NCBI GenBank assembly: GCA_018806915.1
Contig: JAGKQI010000064.1
Location: forward strand, 372,001-436,000
Length of the DNA: 64,000 nt
From: Phytophthora colocasiae
Taxonomy: Eukaryota > Oomycota > Peronosporomycetes > Peronosporales > Peronosporaceae
Direction of reading: 5' to 3'
Shown: positions 1 to 9,739 of the stretch, piece by piece
Position numbering within the stretch: position 1 is the stretch's first letter
Layout: every line of letters starts with the position of its first letter
Notes under the pieces: generated by a model
Told to the model about the DNA's origin: nothing
Database searches by the model: none
Seen by the model: only the letters and a program-made list of their open reading frames with translations
Program-made: the position numbers and the translations under genes

Positions 1-1108
1 CGACAGATCCGACCCACGTGCATATCTCCTGCAGCTTCATACCGCAAGTATGTGTTTGAACTCCTCCTAACGACCAACCAGCACGAAGATGCACTGCTGT
101 AGAAGATGGACATGCAGTCGACCCAGACGCGCAGTATGTTGCAGCGCCCTTTCGCATGGAGTGTGTTCGAGGTCATCTGCATGCACTCCTTGTCTTTTAG
201 CTCTGCAGCAACCTGCTCGTCTACGAGCAAACGCTGTAAACTCTTACGAAATCGTTCGTACTGATCAGACTCCAGAAACAATCGATTATCATCATCAAGG
301 TTGTAGTTGCCCAATACATCGCAAGAGCTAGAATGGGGCAAATCGTTGGTTGTAGTGGATTTGCATACATGCCGTGGGTCTCGAGGCCGTTCACCACCCT
401 GATCATTTTTCATATGGGCAAAAAACACTCTCAACGAATCGCCGCGCCATTCGATATGGGAATGGCAGATGCCAAAAGCATTAGCTGAACGACACATTAG
501 ATTCCACGATATAATCAGATACACACGAGAAAAAATTGCATCACTCCCAGAAAGTGCCATCAAGTGAGAGGAAAGAAATTCAAAAGCTCAAACGAGAGGA
601 TCCTTCCCTACTTTCACATTTCCAACACCACGAGCTTGGGTCACAGCAAGTTCTCGCTTGATACCTTTAAAGAACTGCACAATTCATTCTCCATGTCAGA
701 ATCCATTTTCCGCCCGTAATCACGGTACAAGTTGAAGAGACCGGCACGGTGTGTGTTGAGAGCAGAGTAGCTCAGCGTCGAGCCGTCCGCTTTGCGCAGG
801 GTTAGCAACCATATCTGAAACACCTCTGGATCTAAGTTGTCAAAATGGAGCGAGGGGCTCGTCATTTTCCGAGTGAGGAGAGGTTTAATGCGAGCTCGCA
901 ATTGCTTCTCCGAGAGTCCATTAACAGTCCCAAGCCGATCTGCAAACGCTGGTTGAATAAGCGGGCTGTGGTTTTGAAGAACCCAGCATATAAAGCGAGA
1001 GTAGGAATTCACGTAGGCTGCACGTGAACTTGGGCAGACTGTATTATCACGAATCTCCTCAGCTAACTGCTTTAGCTCTGCAAGACGCTCAGCGGTAACA
1101 CTCTCCAT
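1..1108 (-). pseudogene. Decayed Crypton-like tyrosine recombinase, copy A (3' end beyond window)
   Basis: Read on the minus strand from an ATG at 1108, this is a homologue of the recombinase at 26176-33379: both share blocks such as YVNSYSRFI / YLNSYSRFI, LFNLYRD, MCRSANAFG and HMKNDQGG. The first 155 residues are open; an in-frame stop follows at 641, another a few codons later, and single-base shifts occur near 350-360, 110-120 and 35-45. The catalytic block (HSMRKGAAT, then the RAGW and YLRYEAAGD motifs) can still be read across frames near the window start. Tyrosine recombinases use R-H-R-Y to cut and rejoin DNA; in stramenopiles such stand-alone genes belong mainly to Crypton elements. 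The Crypton label is inference from family knowledge. It is non-functional as it stands. Confidence 0.75.
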
Positions 1109-1174
1109 TGTTCCGAGAAATCTTCACTGAACCAGTTATGATTAAATTCTAGTTTCTACCAATGAAGTTAGAGT

Positions 1175-1187
1175 GGACAGTGTGTCC
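1175..1187. repeat. Palindrome GGACA-N3-TGTCC upstream of recombinase copy A
   Basis: A perfect 5-bp-arm palindrome (GGACAGTGTGTCC) about 70 bp upstream of the recombinase ATG. It has the same arm core and 3-nt spacer as the palindrome at 1283-1299. It could be a recombinase binding site; function is not shown. Confidence 0.5.
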
Positions 1188-1282
1188 TGCAATTTCGGCA
1201 AAACGTAAGATTATGGACTGTACAGGAATAATGCTGGTTTTAGTATGTCAACACCCGTCGAATGATTTCGGTTTGGAAAATT

Positions 1283-1299
1283 CAGGACATTCTGTCCTG
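1283..1299. repeat. Palindrome CAGGACATTCTGTCCTG upstream of recombinase copy A
   Basis: Perfect 7-bp arms around a 3-nt spacer (TTC). The core GGACATTCTGTC recurs upstream of the second recombinase copy at 26078-26089, although the two copies have otherwise diverged. This suggests an element end or recombinase site. Confidence 0.55.
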
Positions 1300-1301
1300 C
1301 A

Positions 1302-2179
1302 CTAAGTGTGGAACACCAGGTGAGTGTCCTGTAAATTCTGGAGAATGAGCATTATAAAAAAAAATTGCGCAGATTCGCTCGAGATTGTATTGATCTCCGT
1401 GATACCCACCAGTTGATCGATAGATAGATAACCCAAAATCTTATATGAAAACATGCACTTCACTCCATTAGGCTCCGTTCCAAATGGGCACAATCCGCCA
1501 GGGTATTGGTCTCGGCATGTGTCGCTCTTGGCGGTCCAGCTCGATGTCACACAACTGTTCGGGTACGAGAACCAAACAGCGTCGTAATATGGTGCCACCA
1601 TATCTGCTGAGAAAGCGTGAGCCCCCACACAGTGTCCAATGTCCGGCTGACCGTCCAGTCCATTGAACGGTTTGCATTCTGGTGGGTGTTGTCTCTCCAA
1701 ACCACTAGAACTTGCAGCTTCATCATCCTGTTCATCTGCATACACGCATTCTCCATCTTTCATGACTACAAAAGGGCAGAACTCCGGGTACATTTATCTC
1801 TGCTTCTGGTATTCAGCCAATGCAGCATTAGGCTGCACAATCTGCACCGAGGAACGTGATTCTTCCGCTGGCAATTCACCGAATCATCCGTTGGGTCCAC
1901 TCCTCGGTCGATACAATCCCGCTGCAGATACATGAGCGCTCCTTCGATGCTGGATGTAGTGACAGAGTCCATCGTTGCCCGATAGCGTTCATTAAAAGTA
2001 AAATTACCACCAGAAGACAAGGAGTTAGGGATGCCAGAAACAAACACCTCGTGGTCAGCGTCCCACACAGGCGCATACGTCTCCACCCGCGCCTGATAGG
2101 ACGTCACCGTCCGCATATTTCACGCCTGTATTTCCCGTAGAGCTGCCAACAGCGACAGCAACGGCACTGCGACCTTCAT
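1302..2179 (-). pseudogene. Broken secreted cysteine-containing protein, unrecognised family
   Basis: The minus strand from ATG 2179 encodes a typical signal peptide (MKVAVPLLSLLAAL..QA). A TGA at codon 20 follows, then the frame stays open (N-M-R-T-V-T-S-Y-Q-A) to about residue 95. A one-base shift near 1870-1890 moves the frame into a segment with a TAA just before position 1793. Beyond that, about 120 residues are coherent, with several cysteines and a motif ending ILGYLSIDQLVGIT. The layout is a small extracellular protein of an oomycete family I cannot name. Two stops and one frameshift make it a pseudogene. The last 40 or so residues before 1302 look frameshifted as well. Confidence 0.65.
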
Positions 2180-3005
2180 GACGCGAGGAAGAGATGGAAT
2201 TGAGCTGCTCAAACCATTCTGCCAGATTAGATTTGCAGAGGACCTATGCGTTTGGACTAAACTAAATTTAGCGTACGCTCTTCGTGGCGAAGACTTCGTC
2301 GGGCAGACACCTGAGATATGCCCATTGCCGCTCCGGTTTGAAAGTACAGATGGGGAGGTCCACATGAAGATTGGAGATTGGATCAGATTTGCAAGGTATA
2401 GATTCTGAACAGGATGTAATACAATTGGAAATGCTCATTATTTTCCGCACAGAGGTAGTGCATCGCTAATACAAAGAGAAAATCGCATTAGAAAGGGTAT
2501 ACGGTAGTATGGGTGCCGAAAACGAGGTGCACGAGTTTGAAGTAGCATATTTCGTAGTAGTACTAAAGTATGAACGTTTGTGTATCAATATCACAGCACG
2601 GCAATAGTTTTGGTAAAAGACCTGTACTACCCAACAACATTACTACCGCACCACAGGCTTGCTTTCCACATCCGCCTTCGCGTACTACCTATCATCACCA
2701 AGGCGTCGAGGTGCTGCTCCACTACCTTACCCCACATAACGACACTACCTTTGTGCTAGCACTTTGACGGCGATGGGGGTGACCGGATCACTAGGCGACA
2801 AGTTCAGTGACCTGGGTTAGACCAGTAAATGCCATCTAGTTGGCTACCGATGGCGAATGGGTGGGTCAGACTGCACGAGGACGAGGACGAATAACATACG
2901 TATTGACAATTATCTATTGGCGAATGACTAGCCCGGCACGTAGCGGCTCTGGTGGTGTAAGTGTTGTCGTACAGAGGAACTGAGAGAGGTGTCTACTTCC
3001 ACATA
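2180..3005. other. No gene recognised
   Basis: Only short, low-complexity or antisense reading frames are present. I see no domain, RNA gene or repeat here. It separates two decayed secreted-protein genes and may contain further eroded coding sequence. Confidence 0.4.
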
Positions 3006-3264
3006 CCCCCCCCCCCCTTTTCACGATCGCTTTCATCGCACTCCCAATAACCACGTTAACGCCTACGACGACCCGTCCGCCGACAACAACAAGTCCGGCA
3101 GTGGCTACGAGCCCTCCCGTTACGGCGCCACCGCCAACAACCACGGTCCCGCCGTCAATGACCCGTCCGCCAACGACAACGAGGCCGCCGTCGACAACGC
3201 GTACCCTACAACGACCAGTCCGCTGACAATGATCAGCCCGCTAGTGGCTACAATCGCTCCGTGA
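3006..3264 (+). pseudogene. Remnant of a Thr/Pro-rich (mucin-like) surface protein
   Basis: Directly after a run of 12 C (3006-3017), one plus frame reads a threonine/proline-rich stretch (motifs PPTTTSP, APPPTTTVPP, RPPTTTRPPSTT). It shifts frame near 3210-3220 into PTTTSPLTMISPLVATIAP and a stop at 3264. Such stretches are usually O-glycosylated stalks of secreted or GPI-anchored oomycete wall proteins. There is no start codon, signal peptide or folded domain in frame, so this is a fragment. The poly-C run is a natural slippage site. Confidence 0.5.
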
Positions 3265-3292
3265 AAGTATGAAACACTACTAGCAGCTACTT

Positions 3293-3729
3293 CCGGGAGT
3301 AGATGGGATCGCAGTCACCGCAGATGAACCGTGATAGCGTGCCGGCGCCAGAGTTTACATTCTTAGCACTGAGCTTTAAAGCAGCAGCCATCGCGTATCC
3401 TCCGGTCTGCATCGGATAGTTTCCAACGCGCCCTCGTTGTACCCCACCAAAGTTGTGCTGTTCAGCAGCACATTGACCTCACAGTTGCGACTGAGACTCG
3501 AAATGCAGGTGTAGGTATGCACCGCTAAGAACAACGGCTACCAGTCGTAGGACGGTATCCTCGTGGACGGTGGCATCACTATGGCCCACAATTGTGGATC
3601 TCCGTCCAAGTAGCGTACGCCAACACCGCTGAGGAGCCACTCGTGCTTGCCAGCACCAAAGACCTCATAGGTGGGGGAATATCGGGTGTTTGTCACCACA
3701 CAAACTAAGTCTGGGTTGAGCTCATACAT
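3293..3729 (-). pseudogene. Broken gene, unrecognised protein
   Basis: On the minus strand, 63 codons starting MYELNPDLVCVVTNTRY end in a TAG at 3538. The same frame continues past the stop with protein-like sequence (TCISSLSRNCEVNVLLNSTTLVGYNEGA). A one-base shift then leads into NYPMQTGGYAMAAALKLSA and CGDCDPIYSRK, with a stop near 3293. Upstream of 3729, a shifted frame reads GHGVKAYPVYFLIIMGNN and may be an earlier part. I do not recognise the family. At least one stop and one or two frameshifts are visible. Confidence 0.45.
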
Positions 3730-3905
3730 TGTTGCCCATGATGATAAGGAAATACACCGGATACGCCTTCACCCCGTGTCCGGCTCTAGTATTTAGGGAA
3801 CAAACCAGGACCTGACTCCGGACGGATGTTCTGGTTGTAAGAAATGTTAGTTGCCTATCTCCAGCCTCAATGTGTCCCAGCATATCGTCGGTATAGTCTA
3901 TTGTG

Positions 3906-4520
3906 ATATCTTCATCAAGAACTTCTTCTCACGGACATTTGTACGGACGCAACACTGAAAGAAATCCGTCAACTCATTCATAAAGTACATCGAGAGCTAG
4001 CCACAACGTTCCTCGTCCGTGAGAAGCTATCGGCAGTGCCTAAAGGCACGATTTTGCTGGCCGAGACGCTCGAGTACATCTTGGCTTACCTTGATAATGT
4101 CGATCTCTCGCCTTCTTGTAACTTTGCACTACTTAGAGGAAAGCAACGACGTTTGGGGCGAAGTTAGAAGGAGGCCGTTTCTTGGATCTCCGGAATCAGA
4201 GGCACTGTCAACCAAAGACCAAGACAATTATGTGGTGTCACGACTCAATCAAACACATGGAGAACGCAATGCTGCAGCTGAAACAGCTTCGGATGATCAC
4301 ATAGTCTACATCTACGAACCAGCTCGAAGTCACTTGCTCGCAAGTGTTCAACACCCGCGCACTCATGGCAGCGACGGATAAACTATCTCGGATGTCCGTC
4401 TCGTTTCAAGCGATGCAGCATTTTGTGAGCGGTATCTTCGTCTTTGATGGCATTGACCGATTGGCTGGAAGCATGTGGAATGGAGGCTGGGCACTGACAC
4501 GTTTCTCATTGCTGCAGTAC
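3906..4520 (+). pseudogene. Broken gene, unrecognised, possibly membrane protein
   Basis: Plus-strand frames give two coherent blocks. From about 3906 to 4167: ICTDATLKEIRQLIHKVHRE, then AVPKGTILLAETLEYILAY. From about 4220 to 4520: HMENAMLQLKQLRMIT, a TAG, then TRALMAATDKLSRMSVSFQ and GIFVFDGIDRLAGSMWNGGW. Composition and continuity across the stop suggest real ancestral coding sequence. I cannot name the protein. Its 3' end runs into the unrelated secreted-protein fragment that follows, so a deletion or rearrangement probably joined them near 4500-4530. Confidence 0.4.
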
Positions 4521-5368
4521 TCCACCGCCCGTGGTTTGGTGGGGGAACCGCTGCCTTCACCACTGCTTTCGACACCAGTTCCTACACTTCGCTCAAGGAG
4601 CTTATCAACGACCTGGCCACTATCACCGTCGCTGACGCTACGTTGACTTGTGGATCATGCGACCCAGACGAAACAGCTCAACCGCTGCCAGACGAGTACG
4701 TTGAGTGGCCTCACCTGTCCACGGAAGGCTTCACCTCGTCACACGAAGGACCATGCGAGGTTTGGTGCGACGACGTTCGCGTGTTCCAGGACGATGACTG
4801 TGCTGCCGAGTATACGTCGGCCCCCGCTGAGCTGCCGTACGACCGTGACGCTTGCCTCGGCACGAGTACGTTGACATTTTACTGGTTGGCACTTCAATCG
4901 TCCACTTGGCAGGTGTACGTTAACTGTGCTCCCTTAGAGAGCACGACGTCCACGGGCGCGACCTCCAAGTACGCGGTTTCGGGGTCAAGTTCGGGTATTA
5001 GCACCACTAGCACTAGCACGAACTCGACCTCAGTCACGTCCACTGCTGCATCCTCGACCGGTTCGATTGCTTACAACTTTAACACAAACTTCGAGACAAC
5101 GACATCGGCATCTACAACCGACGAGGGTACTTCGACAGACTCGTCCACTACGGCTAGTGCTACGACGGTTCCGGTTGCCACTACTGAAGCTCCTTCTACT
5201 ACTACACCGACAGCTACGACTGCATCAACTACGACGGATACTCCGGCTACAACGTCGCCACCCATGAAAAGCATTTTACTCATACGTACCAGTATACAAC
5301 GAGAGTCGCCAACAGTTTATCAACTGGCACTACCTAGCATTTTACCCGGACTCACATGTAACTGGTAG
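4520..5368 (+). pseudogene. 5'-truncated secreted protein with Ser/Thr tail, AA17-like
   Basis: The frame ending at the stop at 5366-5368 contains a cysteine-rich domain (CGSCDPDETAQPLPDEYVEW, HEGPCEVWCDDVRVF, CLGTSTLTFYWLA, WQVYVNCAPLE) followed by about 110 residues of Ser/Thr repeats. This order and the EGPCEVWCD and WQVYVNC motifs fit my memory of secreted oomycete proteins now grouped as AA17 lytic polysaccharide monooxygenases, copper enzymes acting on pectin. That assignment is uncertain. No signal peptide or N-terminal copper histidine lies in frame: the only start-like codon is a GTG at 4475, and upstream sequence belongs to another broken gene. The copy is probably non-functional. 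Confidence 0.5.
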
Positions 5369-6295
5369 GAACGTGCTTGATGGAATGGCTTTACCGTTGA
5401 TATGCGTTTCCTAGTTTTGTCGGATTTCGGATAGGAAGTTTGGGTATTAGATGAGCAACAGTGCTCAAATGGTTCTTCATCAAATAGATATTATCAATAG
5501 AAGAGATTGTCAGGTAAACGAGGGCATGGTTGGGTTTATCTCTACATGAGTACCCGTATAGCTGTAGTCATCAGAGCTACGACTGGTTATGGCGAGCTGG
5601 TGGTGACTTGAATAGGATGGTAGAGCTACCAATGTGAATATTTTCGTTTGAACGAACTAGCCAGGCACGTCGTACTATTCTAGAGTTGATACTAAAACAA
5701 TCGCAAAATGTAGTACGAAAATAATGATGAATTCATATAAGGTTTCCTACACGCCGCTTTGGCCAACCCGTGACAGACGTTCGTCAGTGGGTAATTAGAT
5801 CGTATCCAAACATGCCCGGTACCGGCGGGGATGCAACGATATGCATTGAAGTTCAATGATTGAACTAGCATTTCAGTGGCACTGGTTGAATCAGCAGTGC
5901 TCCAATGGAGCTGGTCGGTAGCCTTGAAGTTTGTTTTGCGCGAAATCGCTGGCTACAGCTTGCGCTTGAAGTTGGTTTAGCTGGTTGAAGCTGGTTGCGT
6001 TTGAAATTGGTTTTGGCGCGAAAGCGCAACTTTGAACCTCCGGTTGGCGCCACCAGATACTTCATACGTTTGGCGCCAAAACGATCCCCAGTTCCGAATT
6101 GTCATTTTCCAATTTGCTCTTCCGAGCACAACCGACCCACCAAAGTTCGGCCGCCCCCATCGCCTTGGACCGTGCACACCGCCATGCTCGACCACCTTGG
6201 CTTTCACACCTGCTGCTCCTACGACCGCTACATCCTCATCCGTGCTGACACCCGCATGCACCACTAGAACGCTGCTGGCTCGGAGAACCCGAACG
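5369..6295. other. No gene recognised; GGTTGAAGC-type repeats at 5870-6060
   Basis: 5369-5860 has no coding sequence I can support. 5870-6060 contains short imperfect repeats of a CTGGTTGAA / TTTTGGCGCGAAA type. 6100-6295 has overlapping frames in both directions without a recognisable product; part may be an eroded 3' end of the minus-strand gene at 6296-7108. Confidence 0.4.
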
Positions 6296-7108
6296 CTACC
6301 GCATCCTGAACCTGCTGTCAATGCGAAGCATGTCCATCGGACAGGCAATGGAGAGATCCACCAGAGCTCGGAGTAGCATTTTCTCATCTTCGTGGGTGAA
6401 ATCCACTTCAAAGTCCATGTCAACAGCCAAAGACATGACAGTATTGAGATATCCCAACGTCATATACACTCGGCTTCGATCCGTCACGGCCAGTCGCTCC
6501 AACAGTTCTCCAAAACATTCCAAGTCAACAATCGCATGATGCATCGGTACCAACGCCCTGAGTCGACCAGATTCGTAATTCTTTGGGAAATGCTGAAGAA
6601 CGTGGTGAGCTTGCCGTGTTATCACCCGTCGATACGCAATAGCAAGGTGGAAAAGCACCAAATGGTACTTGAGGTTCTGCCGTTTGTGCACGGGGACGTA
6701 AATCGCGCACACCTCAGCGCCTACTTGAGCCAGTAGAGCGGCCAGTTCGTCGTCCGTCATGATAGTATGGTCGCTTTCTGCTCCGTCTTGAGACTCCAAG
6801 GGAATGTCGCCAACGCATTTATCTTCGGGACGGATCGGCGAGACGTAGTCGAACTCCAACGCCCCGTCACGTGGCAGACGGTCGAAGAAAGTGTACGTTA
6901 ACTGCAGGCGTTTCTGGTTGAACACTACGTTGCGCCAGTGGAAACCTCAGCCGTACTGACTGCAGTCTGTACGCTTGTGCTGACAGCGGGATAACGCAGA
7001 CGTGTGGTGAGCGTTCAACGACGCGAACCAAAGCGCAAGTTTCCTGTGCCTTGGGTCTCGAAGAGTTAAATACCAATGACCAGTGGGGTTCGCAGTTGAG
7101 AACTGCAT
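6296..7108 (-). pseudogene. Unrecognised protein gene with one in-frame stop
   Basis: From ATG 7108 the minus strand reads MQFSTANPTGHWYLTLRDPR and continues to a TGA at 6947-6949. The same frame then stays open for over 210 codons (GFHWRNVVFNQKRLQLTYTF ... MDMLRIDSRFRMR) to a stop at 6296. The longer frame otherwise begins only at a GTG (6925), so both parts are best read as one gene with a single nonsense mutation, or a short intron hiding the TGA. No domain is recognised; it is soluble, with mixed charge. It is divergent from the methyltransferase fragment at 7128, sharing a 19-bp start-to-start gap. Confidence 0.55.
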
Positions 7109-7127
7109 AATAACGGGACTCTGCAAC

Positions 7128-7325
7128 ATGGCTTCGGACGCTGAAGGACACGTGCTGGGCAACTTCAATGCGTACTACAGCTTCAACCCTGTGCTCGAGC
7201 GTTTACGGTTTATGGACGTGCAGACAGCCAATGCCTTGAGACGTGCGTTGCTCGTCAAGAAATCCGACAAGAACGAAGAGGCGTCCACTGTCCTCGACGT
7301 TGGCTGCAACGAAGGCGACCGATAA
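7128..7325 (+). pseudogene. Truncated BCDIN3D-like RNA methyltransferase
   Basis: From ATG 7128 the frame reads GNFNAYYSFNPVLERLRF and later VLDVGCNEGD, then stops at 7323-7325. A short NYY.F.P..RLR lead followed by the SAM-binding VLDVGCN(S/E)GD motif is characteristic of the Bin3/BCDIN3D family, which methylates 5'-phosphates of small RNAs or tRNA. Only about 65 of the usual 250-300 residues remain; motif I is the last thing encoded and everything after it is missing. The break falls before the PiggyBac-type gene at 7671, so insertion or deletion there may have removed the rest. Confidence 0.6.
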
Positions 7326-7670
7326 GCCTCGAGGATCGGATAACCACATCGCTGAATATGGCTGGCTAAGAGCATCGCAGTTCGCTTCTATCCTTGATGC
7401 CACGATGTGTGTGCCCTATCTAGAGCTTTGTTACATGTACATGTAGTACTATAGTAGTAGTTGTTGATAGCAATGTAAATAAATGCAACAAGTTTACTGT
7501 CTTGGTGCATTAGAACTTTTGTCGTTTGGCAGATAATCCTTGCCTGGGATGGTTGTCCAACTCGGTGGATGCAGTAGCCGTAGAAGCAGTATATTCACGC
7601 CACTGGATACACGCGGTACTTGAAGTATTCATTCTTCAATCTTACTTATTTGTGTTTTGGAGCGAACACC
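7326..7670. other. No gene recognised; upstream region of PiggyBac-type transposase
   Basis: Non-coding as far as I can see. I looked for a TTAA plus C-rich inverted end marking the 5' boundary of the following PiggyBac-type gene and found none. Confidence 0.4.
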
Positions 7671-9725
7671 ATGAGTGAAGACGAAGACCACGGAGATCCT
7701 GCTGAACCAATTGTGCTGGAATCCGGTGACGCTGACCTTGAAGACAACGACGACGAGATGGAGCAGGGTACTGGTGTCATCGGGGTAGAGAACGACTATA
7801 TTAGCCGCTTGAAGCGAGATAGTGGCCTGATACTTCTACAAGAAGGTCGAATTCGAGAAGCGTATGCACGCAGTGGTGAGGCGGGTCTGTTTGCTCTATT
7901 TCTCACTGGGAATTTCAAGAATTCCCTTCGTGAGTGGACAAATGGTGCATTGAGGACTGATGGAATAAGTGACATATCCGATAGCAAGCTGGACGCCTAC
8001 ATTGGACTCGAACTTGCCATGAGTATCACCTCAATCAACGAAATGTCAGATTTCTGGAGTTCGAAGCGGTTTCTTGGTAGCAGTGATTTCACGGACACTA
8101 TGGCCAGGAATCGTTTTCAGCAGCTAAGAAGCCACCTCAAAATCCACCCAGATGAGGTAGCTACCGAGACGGAAAAGGAGAATGACCCTCTGTGGCACAG
8201 TCGTACGCTACTCAAACATATCCAGACGAAGTTCGCCACGATTGCAGTCCCTTACGGAGCTAGTTCTCTGGATGAGAACAGTCTTAGAACAAAAGCGAAG
8301 ACCAAGGCCAAGTCCTACCTTCCATCCAAGCCAGACAAGTACTCTATACGCTTCTACACAATAGTCGGGTGGAAGTCACTGTACATTCACAGTGTCTGGG
8401 ACAACGGCTCAGGAAATACTTCCGCGACAACACCACCAGGGCGCTACACTGCGATGTTTCCAGCTCTACGAACTCCGTTGCACAACACACTCCGCCTTCC
8501 TGGCATCCAAGTTCCAATTGGAAGTCCTTCGGCGTTATGGGTGGCCATGATGGGCCACCAAACCCGTGTGCATATATCTCCCTCCGGCCGTCGTCTAATG
8601 GTATCAGACAATTTTTACACCAGGCACACCCTGGCGGCCGCGCTACAGCGATTTACCGACGATGACACGCGGTTGCTTGGGACAGTAAGGCTCAACCTGG
8701 TCGACCGGTGGAACAAGGTAGAACTGAAAGAGGCAGTTGCACGAGTTAGCAGTATGCCGAGAGGTTCTTGGGAGTTGGTGGCTGCTGTCGAACCTCAATC
8801 CGGCTGGAAGGAACGTGAGGCCGAGCACAAAAAAGCTCAGGAGAAGCTCCCAAAACGATCACGAACCACGTACACTGGTCCTGTATCCATAGTATCCAAG
8901 GCGGGATATGTTGTCCTGCTGGACAGGAAGGTTGTCATTTTCTACACTAATGATTTACATGATACTGTCCCGGCACGATCGTTGTCAAGCGCCGACGCCA
9001 GAGCTGCTGCTTGTTGCCACGGCCTATATCCCATCAGACGTTGGACGGGAAATGAGATGATGCATCGCAGTACATTCATGCTACCAGCGATTATTACCGC
9101 GTACAATCTGGCAATGAATGGCGTCGATAGGGTCGACCAACTGCGGAGCACAAACCCCACCCGTCGTAAAGAAAGTCGGCTCTCGATGTCAATCTTCACG
9201 TGGGCTTTGGATTTGTGCGTGATAAACGCTTACGCACTCTACCAAGTAGTCAAACCAGCAGACGTTCGCAGCGTGAGCCTTCGCGAGTTCAAACGTAGGA
9301 TTGCGGAGGCGCTGACAGAGGAGGAGCTGAAGAAACGAAGCTCCGCAAAACGTAAATCGTCTTCGGTAGCGAGAACTATTGGCTCAGACGCCATTCACCA
9401 TATTTTGACCCCGAACTCTACCTCTAAAACTCACGGCCAGTTGTTGTGCATGCTGTGCAGCATGCGCGGCAAACGTTTGCGATCACGTTTGCGATCACGT
9501 TGGGGGTGCACTGGGTGCAACCGCGGTTTTCACGTCGAGTGTATCGCCGCATTCCACTTTCGAGACGTGTTTGTCGCTGCCACCGCAAGCGTTCGCCATG
9601 CACTTGATATCGTTGCAGCATCAGCTTCTGGTGAGTCACCCTACAAGATTCGGCGCCGTCAAAATGAGACGATTACTCCAATTGCTGACCTTACGTTACC
9701 AGACGAAAAGCCGTCTAAAAAGTGA
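7671..9725 (+). CDS. PiggyBac-type transposase, open reading frame
   Basis: 684 codons from ATG 7671 (MSEDEDHGD). An in-frame TTG further upstream at 7620 is not a plausible start. After an acidic N-terminus comes the DDE_Tnp_1_7 domain, with FWSSKRFLGSSDFTD, LDENSLRTKAKTKAK (Asp201), MVSDNFYTR (Asp313), FYTNDLHD (Asp428) and MNGVDRVDQLRS. These are the acidic residues expected for TTAA-specific cut-and-paste transposition. The C-terminus has a cysteine/histidine finger (CMLC, CTGC, FHVEC) typical of this superfamily. The ORF is uninterrupted, unlike the PiggyBac gene at 12-14 kb. No TTAA or matching terminal repeats were found nearby, so it may be immobile or domesticated. Expression is unknown. 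Confidence 0.85.
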   Translation: MSEDEDHGDPAEPIVLESGDADLEDNDDEMEQGTGVIGVENDYISRLKRDSGLILLQEGRIREAYARSGEAGLFALFLTGNFKNSLREWTNGALRTDGISDISDSKLDAYIGLELAMSITSINEMSDFWSSKRFLGSSDFTDTMARNRFQQLRSHLKIHPDEVATETEKENDPLWHSRTLLKHIQTKFATIAVPYGASSLDENSLRTKAKTKAKSYLPSKPDKYSIRFYTIVGWKSLYIHSVWDNGSGNTSATTPPGRYTAMFPALRTPLHNTLRLPGIQVPIGSPSALWVAMMGHQTRVHISPSGRRLMVSDNFYTRHTLAAALQRFTDDDTRLLGTVRLNLVDRWNKVELKEAVARVSSMPRGSWELVAAVEPQSGWKEREAEHKKAQEKLPKRSRTTYTGPVSIVSKAGYVVLLDRKVVIFYTNDLHDTVPARSLSSADARAAACCHGLYPIRRWTGNEMMHRSTFMLPAIITAYNLAMNGVDRVDQLRSTNPTRRKESRLSMSIFTWALDLCVINAYALYQVVKPADVRSVSLREFKRRIAEALTEEELKKRSSAKRKSSSVARTIGSDAIHHILTPNSTSKTHGQLLCMLCSMRGKRLRSRLRSRWGCTGCNRGFHVECIAAFHFRDVFVAATASVRHALDIVAASASGESPYKIRRRQNETITPIADLTLPDEKPSKK

Positions 9726-9739
9726 AAGTCGTTGTCCGA

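Noticed and set aside
5071..5283. Minus-strand Val/Ala-rich ORF opposite the Ser/Thr tail
   Set aside because: It is the antisense of ACT/ACG-rich threonine codons; composition alone keeps it open.
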